The position numbers were made by a program, and so were the translations under genes. The notes under the pieces were generated by a model. It saw only the letters and a program-made list of their open reading frames with translations. It had not been told where the DNA came from and did no database searches. DNA of 10,351 nucleotides. It comes from UBA7692 sp033578915 (GTDB taxonomy: Bacteria; Bacteroidota; Bacteroidia; Chitinophagales; LD1). The stretch is taken from the NCBI GenBank assembly GCA_033578915.1, contig JAVQWQ010000083.1, positions 1 to 10,351 on the forward strand, read 5' to 3'. Numbering within the stretch: position 1 is the stretch's first letter; each line of letters starts with the position of its first letter. This document shows, in pieces, positions 7,452 to 10,351 of this stretch.

Positions 7452-8442
7452 TGGAGTATTGAGAGATATTTGTGCGCCAAAGTTTCGAAAATTCTATCGT
7501 TACTTTATCACTTTTTATTAAAAGATCGCGAACTTGATAATTGTCTTGAAAATATTTATTCGATTCAAGGAACACGATATCTTCTTCTACAATTTTGTTT
7601 GATTTTCTCAACATAAACCATTTGGCAAAAGCGTCAAACCCTTTAAAAATGTTATCCCATATTGTTATCTGCAACATACAGATCGTATCGCCCTCTACCG
7701 GGTAAAAATGCTCATATATATATAGTGTCCTTTTCTTAGATGTAAAATTAATTTGCAGCTTAGATGTATGCGGAAACCAAAACCCGAAGTTGGTTTTTAT
7801 TTCAGGCTCAAAACCAAAATATAATTTCTCAAAAAATGAGCCTCTGTTTTCGCGATAATACTCACCGGTCATGCAGGAGTTGTCTGCACTGATGACAAAG
7901 TTTACCTGTTTGCGCGAAAGATTGCCCATAAAAGTTTTAATACTGTTGCGATGTACATGATCTATATGATATGGGTCAATCAAACTTTCGGCAACAAGTT
8001 TTAAATCTGCTTTGAGCCAGTGATAATTGAATACATAAGGCAAGTCTCTCATTTCTTCCATCGGAGGCAAATTCTTTTCATCAGCTAATGCAGGATTGCC
8101 GATAAATACCCACACCATGTGGTTATATATTTTTACCGGATAACTCTTTATGCGTGCAGTTTCGGGAATCATTTGATCGTCTTCGAGAGAGGGAATAGAA
8201 ACACACTTTCCCGCTCCATTAAATTCCCATCCATGGTAAGCACATTTTATGCAACCGCCTTTTACATATCCTAACGACAGCTTTACATTTCTGTGACAAC
8301 ATCTGTTTTCTATTACATGAATATTTCCCTCTTCGGTTCGAAATACCACTAATTCCTGCCCAAGAATTTTTTTCTCCAGCGGATTTTGGTTTTTTAATTC
8401 ATCAGTCAGACAAATCAAATACCATTGATTCGTGAAATACAT
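7387..8442 (-). CDS. Rieske non-heme iron oxygenase (PaO/VanA-type alpha subunit)
   Basis: 351 residues. The N-terminal Rieske domain binds a [2Fe-2S] cluster through C48-x-H50 (NRCCHRN) and C67-x2-H70 (CAYHGW), 16 residues apart. The catalytic domain carries the mononuclear iron site D156-x2-H159-x4-H164 (IDPYHIDHVH), with D288 in EEDIVFLES as the likely third ligand. Length and the EED...ES block resemble pheophorbide a oxygenase, vanillate demethylase and choline-type monooxygenases rather than dioxygenases with a beta subunit, and none is encoded nearby. The ATG at 8442 starts cleanly at MYFTNQWYLICLTDEL, which is normal for the family. It is first gene of the minus-strand set and overlaps the CrtU-like gene by 65 nt in another frame. 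No dedicated reductase or ferredoxin is visible. Substrate unknown; a hydrophobic ring compound handled with the FAD partner is an inference. Confidence 0.88.
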   Translation of the reverse strand: MYFTNQWYLICLTDELKNQNPLEKKILGQELVVFRTEEGNIHVIENRCCHRNVKLSLGYVKGGCIKCAYHGWEFNGAGKCVSIPSLEDDQMIPETARIKSYPVKIYNHMVWVFIGNPALADEKNLPPMEEMRDLPYVFNYHWLKADLKLVAESLIDPYHIDHVHRNSIKTFMGNLSRKQVNFVISADNSCMTGEYYRENRGSFFEKLYFGFEPEIKTNFGFWFPHTSKLQINFTSKKRTLYIYEHFYPVEGDTICMLQITIWDNIFKGFDAFAKWFMLRKSNKIVEEDIVFLESNKYFQDNYQVRDLLIKSDKVTIEFSKLWRTNISQYSNEEMVEAEDCEKATALQSRIK

Positions 8443-8456
8443 ATTTTATTATTTAA

Positions 8457-8474
8457 ATGTTAAAACACTAACAT
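8457..8474. promoter_or_regulatory. Inverted repeat ATGTTA-N6-TAACAT, candidate operator
   Basis: Two perfect 6-bp arms separated by six bases (AAACAC), lying 15-32 bp upstream of the Rieske gene's start in the divergent intergenic region. Size and symmetry suit a dimeric helix-turn-helix repressor, and the site would sit in the leader or promoter of the Rieske gene. No regulator gene is in the window. In such AT-rich DNA a chance match is quite possible. Confidence 0.3.
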
Positions 8475-8656
8475 GGAATAAAAGTTTCCTTTTACACAAT
8501 TATCAATCTATCAATTTAAAGGCATCCGCAGCAGTAATTTTTATATTGAACACATATTGATCGCTGCAAAACCTTTTTTAAACAAAGAAAATTAAATATA
8601 AGACTAATAATCCATCAGAGGAAGAATAAGTCTTCTTAATTGAACCTTAAATGATA

Positions 8657-8687
8657 TTTGCAGTTATTGGATTTAGAAGTAATTTTG
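8657..8687 (+). promoter_or_regulatory. alkB: Bacteroidota-type promoter for alkB (TTTG-N19-TAATTTTG)
   Basis: TTTG at 8657-8660 and TAATTTTG at 8680-8687 match the Bacteroidota -33 (TTTG) and -7 (TAnnTTTG) elements perfectly, with a 19-nt spacer, which is the usual distance. Transcription would begin a few bases after 8687, leaving a leader of only about 10 nt before the ATG at 8703. The -33 box includes the TTG at 8658-8660 that would be the start codon of the longest alkB frame, so this promoter argues for the later start. Confidence 0.65.
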
Positions 8688-8702
8688 AAAAAATCTCTGG
8701 AT

Positions 8703-9770
8703 ATGAAATGGGGATATCTGAAATATTTATCGGCCTTTTTAAGCGTTGCTGCCATATTAATATCCATGTTTGCGGGCGGATGGTGGACATTTTTTGCACT
8801 ATTTTATGCCTTTTTTCTCATTCCATTGCTTGAACTTTTCCTTGAGCCTGTTGATGAAAACCTAAGTAAAGAAGAAGAAGATATTGCCAAAAAAGACATT
8901 CGCTACGATATTATTCTGTGGGCTATTGTTCCGGTACAACTTGCCATGATGGGTTTCTTTTTTTACCGCATCGGACAACCGGGACTAACCTGGTACGAGA
9001 CACTTGGATTAATTACCTCTTTCGGCATATCCTGCGGAGTGTTCGGCATTAATGTAGCGCACGAACTCGGCCACCGCAGTACCAAGCACGAGCAATTCAT
9101 GGCGAAAATTTTATTGTGGACTACTCAATACATGCATTTTTTTATCGAGCACAATCGTGGCCATCACAAAAATGTAAGTACGGATGAAGATCCCGCATCT
9201 GCAAGATATGGCGAATCTTTGTATGCTTTCTTTATAAGAACTTTGCGCGACAGTTGGCTATCTGCCTGGCGACTCGAGAGAGATCGCCTCAAAAAGGCGA
9301 ATCTTCCGTTTTGGAGCCTACATAACGAAATGCTGGTGTATCAGATAATTCAAGGAGCGACCCTGCTTGCGGTTTTAATAATCTTTGGATGGAAGACTCT
9401 TTTATGTTACATGGCTTCAGCGTTCATGGGCGCTCTGCTGTTGGAAACCGTAAATTATATTGAGCACTACGGCCTTCGCAGAAAAAAAATTGATGGCGCT
9501 TATTACGAAAAGGTTTTACCTATACATTCCTGGAACTCCAATCATCCGATAGGAAGGCTTATGCTTTTTGAACTGTCGCGCCACAGCGACCACCACTACC
9601 TTGCATCGCGCAAATACCAAATATTACGTCATTTCGACGAAAGCCCGCAAATGCCTACAGGCTATCCCGGAATGATGTTATTGGCTACAATTCCACCGCT
9701 GTGGTTCAAAGTAATGCATAAACAAATTGAAAAGTATAAAAATACCCTTCATGGCAAGGCGCTTGCCTAA
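8703..9770 (+). CDS. alkB: AlkB-type alkane 1-monooxygenase (integral-membrane di-iron hydroxylase)
   Basis: 355 residues. Terminal hydroxylation of medium- or long-chain alkanes or similar chains at the inner membrane, with electrons from rubredoxin. The His ligands are all present: H120-x3-H124 (HELGHRST), H150-x3-H154-H155 (HNRGHHKNVST), H255 in the AlkB signature NYIEHYGLRR, and H293-x2-H296-H297 (LSRHSDHHYLASRKYQ). Hydrophobic segments lie near 5-25, 28-48, 68-90, 100-118, 215-230 and 233-250. NYIEHYGLRR plus the RHSDHHYLASRKYQ block favours AlkB over desaturases or xylene monooxygenase. I start at ATG 8703 (MKWGYLKYLSA); a TTG at 8658 would add 15 residues but lies inside the promoter. 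No rubredoxin or rubredoxin reductase is in the window. arfB follows after 5 nt, so the two are co-transcribed. Confidence 0.9.
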   Translation: MKWGYLKYLSAFLSVAAILISMFAGGWWTFFALFYAFFLIPLLELFLEPVDENLSKEEEDIAKKDIRYDIILWAIVPVQLAMMGFFFYRIGQPGLTWYETLGLITSFGISCGVFGINVAHELGHRSTKHEQFMAKILLWTTQYMHFFIEHNRGHHKNVSTDEDPASARYGESLYAFFIRTLRDSWLSAWRLERDRLKKANLPFWSLHNEMLVYQIIQGATLLAVLIIFGWKTLLCYMASAFMGALLLETVNYIEHYGLRRKKIDGAYYEKVLPIHSWNSNHPIGRLMLFELSRHSDHHYLASRKYQILRHFDESPQMPTGYPGMMLLATIPPLWFKVMHKQIEKYKNTLHGKALA

Positions 9771-9775
9771 ATTAC

Positions 9776-10222
9776 ATGTCAGATAAAATCACTAAAACAC
9801 CTTTTGGAAAAGTTCCTTTAAAACAACTTGTTTCTGAATTTACATTCAAATATAGTCGGAGCAGCGGGCCGGGAGGTCAGCATGTGAATAAAGTGAATAC
9901 AAAAGTTACCGCAGCTTTCATGCCTGCCAATTCAGTAAAACTCACAGAAGAAGAAAAAGAATTACTTCAAAAAAAGCTTTCAAGAAAAATTGATAAAGAT
10001 GGATACATAACGGCAACAGACGACTCTACAAGGTCGCAGTACACCAACAGGGAAAGAGCAGTAAAAAAATTGCTTGAACTTCTTGCTAAAGCTTTTACCC
10101 CAAAAAAAGAAAGGATAGCCACAGCGGCAACCGCTGCATCCAAACATGAACGAGTGAAGGCTAAAAGACTACACAGCGAAAAAAAGCAAATGCGTAAGAT
10201 TAGCTTAACAGATCTTTTGTGA
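9776..10222 (+). CDS. arfB: Alternative ribosome-rescue factor ArfB (YaeJ-type peptidyl-tRNA hydrolase)
   Basis: 148 residues, close to the usual 140 for this family. It frees peptides from ribosomes stalled on truncated mRNA. The catalytic GGQ motif is at 33-35 within SSGPGGQHVNKVNTKV, and there is no codon-recognition domain, which separates it from class I release factors. The C-terminal tail (from about 108) is rich in Lys and Arg, e.g. KHERVKAKRLHSEKKQMRK, as expected for the helix that enters the empty mRNA channel. The start ATG sits 5 nt after the alkB stop with no Shine-Dalgarno, suggesting translational coupling. The link to AlkB looks organisational rather than functional. Confidence 0.92.
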   Translation: MSDKITKTPFGKVPLKQLVSEFTFKYSRSSGPGGQHVNKVNTKVTAAFMPANSVKLTEEEKELLQKKLSRKIDKDGYITATDDSTRSQYTNRERAVKKLLELLAKAFTPKKERIATAATAASKHERVKAKRLHSEKKQMRKISLTDLL

Positions 10223-10230
10223 CTAAAAGC

Positions 10231-10238
10231 TAAATTTG
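10231..10238 (+). promoter_or_regulatory. Perfect -7 element TAAATTTG before the last gene
   Basis: TAAATTTG matches TAnnTTTG exactly and ends 4 nt before the ATG at 10243. Used as a promoter it would give an almost leaderless mRNA. The only upstream TTTG (10216-10219) is 11 nt away, too close for a normal -33 box, so the site is half a promoter at best. The gene could instead be read from the alkB promoter. Confidence 0.3.
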
Positions 10239-10242
10239 TAAT

Positions 10243-10351
10243 ATGAAAAAATTACTATTTACACTGACTTTCTTTGCAATTAATCTGCAATTACTCGATG
10301 CACAACAACTTCTCAGAGGCCCATATCAGCAGAAGAAAACGCATAACAGCA
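10243..10351 (+). CDS. Exported protein, first 36 codons only (runs off right edge)
   Basis: ATG at 10243 opens MKKLLFTLTFFAINLQLLDA followed by QQLLRGPYQQKK, a typical Sec signal peptide with likely cleavage after DA (residues 19-20). The frame is open to the window's end. It starts 20 nt after the arfB stop. Nothing in the visible part identifies the mature protein. Confidence 0.65.
   Translation, partial: MKKLLFTLTFFAINLQLLDAQQLLRGPYQQKKTHNS

Noticed and set aside
8443..8656. Promoter for the Rieske gene on the minus strand
   Set aside because: The best -7 look-alike, TAATTGTG, has one mismatch and no TTTG at the right distance, so I did not annotate it.
8651..8833. Plus-strand 60-codon frame overlapping the start of alkB
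   Set aside because: It covers the promoter and first transmembrane segments of AlkB in another frame.

Overview
The window looks like a piece of a Bacteroidota genome, probably an environmental, aerobic, non-gut lineage. It is AT-rich outside one local patch. Gene starts lack Shine-Dalgarno sequences and sit behind A/T-rich leaders. One very good match to the Bacteroidota promoter (TTTG, 19 nt, TAnnTTTG) is present. The left third is a multi-module secreted surface protein of a kind common in gliding or T9SS-equipped Bacteroidota. No rRNA, tRNA, CRISPR array, transposase or integrase was seen.

Layout. Bases 1-3331 (minus strand) hold the first 1110 codons of one giant exported repeat protein. 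It starts at a GTG and runs off the left edge. It opens with a signal peptide, then carries about 80-residue 'NAGPDRxAC' modules, Ig/PKD-like modules, a cadherin-like module, a lectin-like 'NLVTNGNF' domain, and a 474-bp tandem DNA repeat at the left edge. Bases 3332-3684 are non-coding, with two hairpins. Bases 3685-8442 (minus strand) hold four genes in transcription order: a full-length Rieske oxygenase, a CrtU/CruE-like FAD oxidoreductase overlapping it by 65 nt, a small exported protein of unknown function, and an ALDH7-family aldehyde dehydrogenase. Bases 8443-8702 are a divergent promoter region. Bases 8703-10351 (plus strand) hold an AlkB-type membrane di-iron hydroxylase, the ArfB ribosome-rescue hydrolase 5 nt downstream, and the first 36 codons of another exported protein.

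How the genes may work together. The Rieske and FAD proteins are almost certainly one translationally coupled unit. A CrtU-like desaturase paired with a Rieske oxygenase recalls enzymes that make or modify aromatic carotenoid end rings (CrtU in green sulfur bacteria, CruE/CruH in cyanobacteria), but no other carotenoid gene is visible and the substrate is unknown. ALDH7 (lysine or aminoadipate semialdehyde catabolism) and AlkB (alkane or fatty-chain terminal hydroxylation) have recognisable families of their own. A shared oxidative pathway across the divergent promoter is only a hypothesis.

Most unusual features: within the giant gene, nearly the same protein modules are written in two very different codon dialects; the Rieske and CrtU-like genes overlap; and the alkB promoter position moves its start 45 nt downstream of the longest reading frame.
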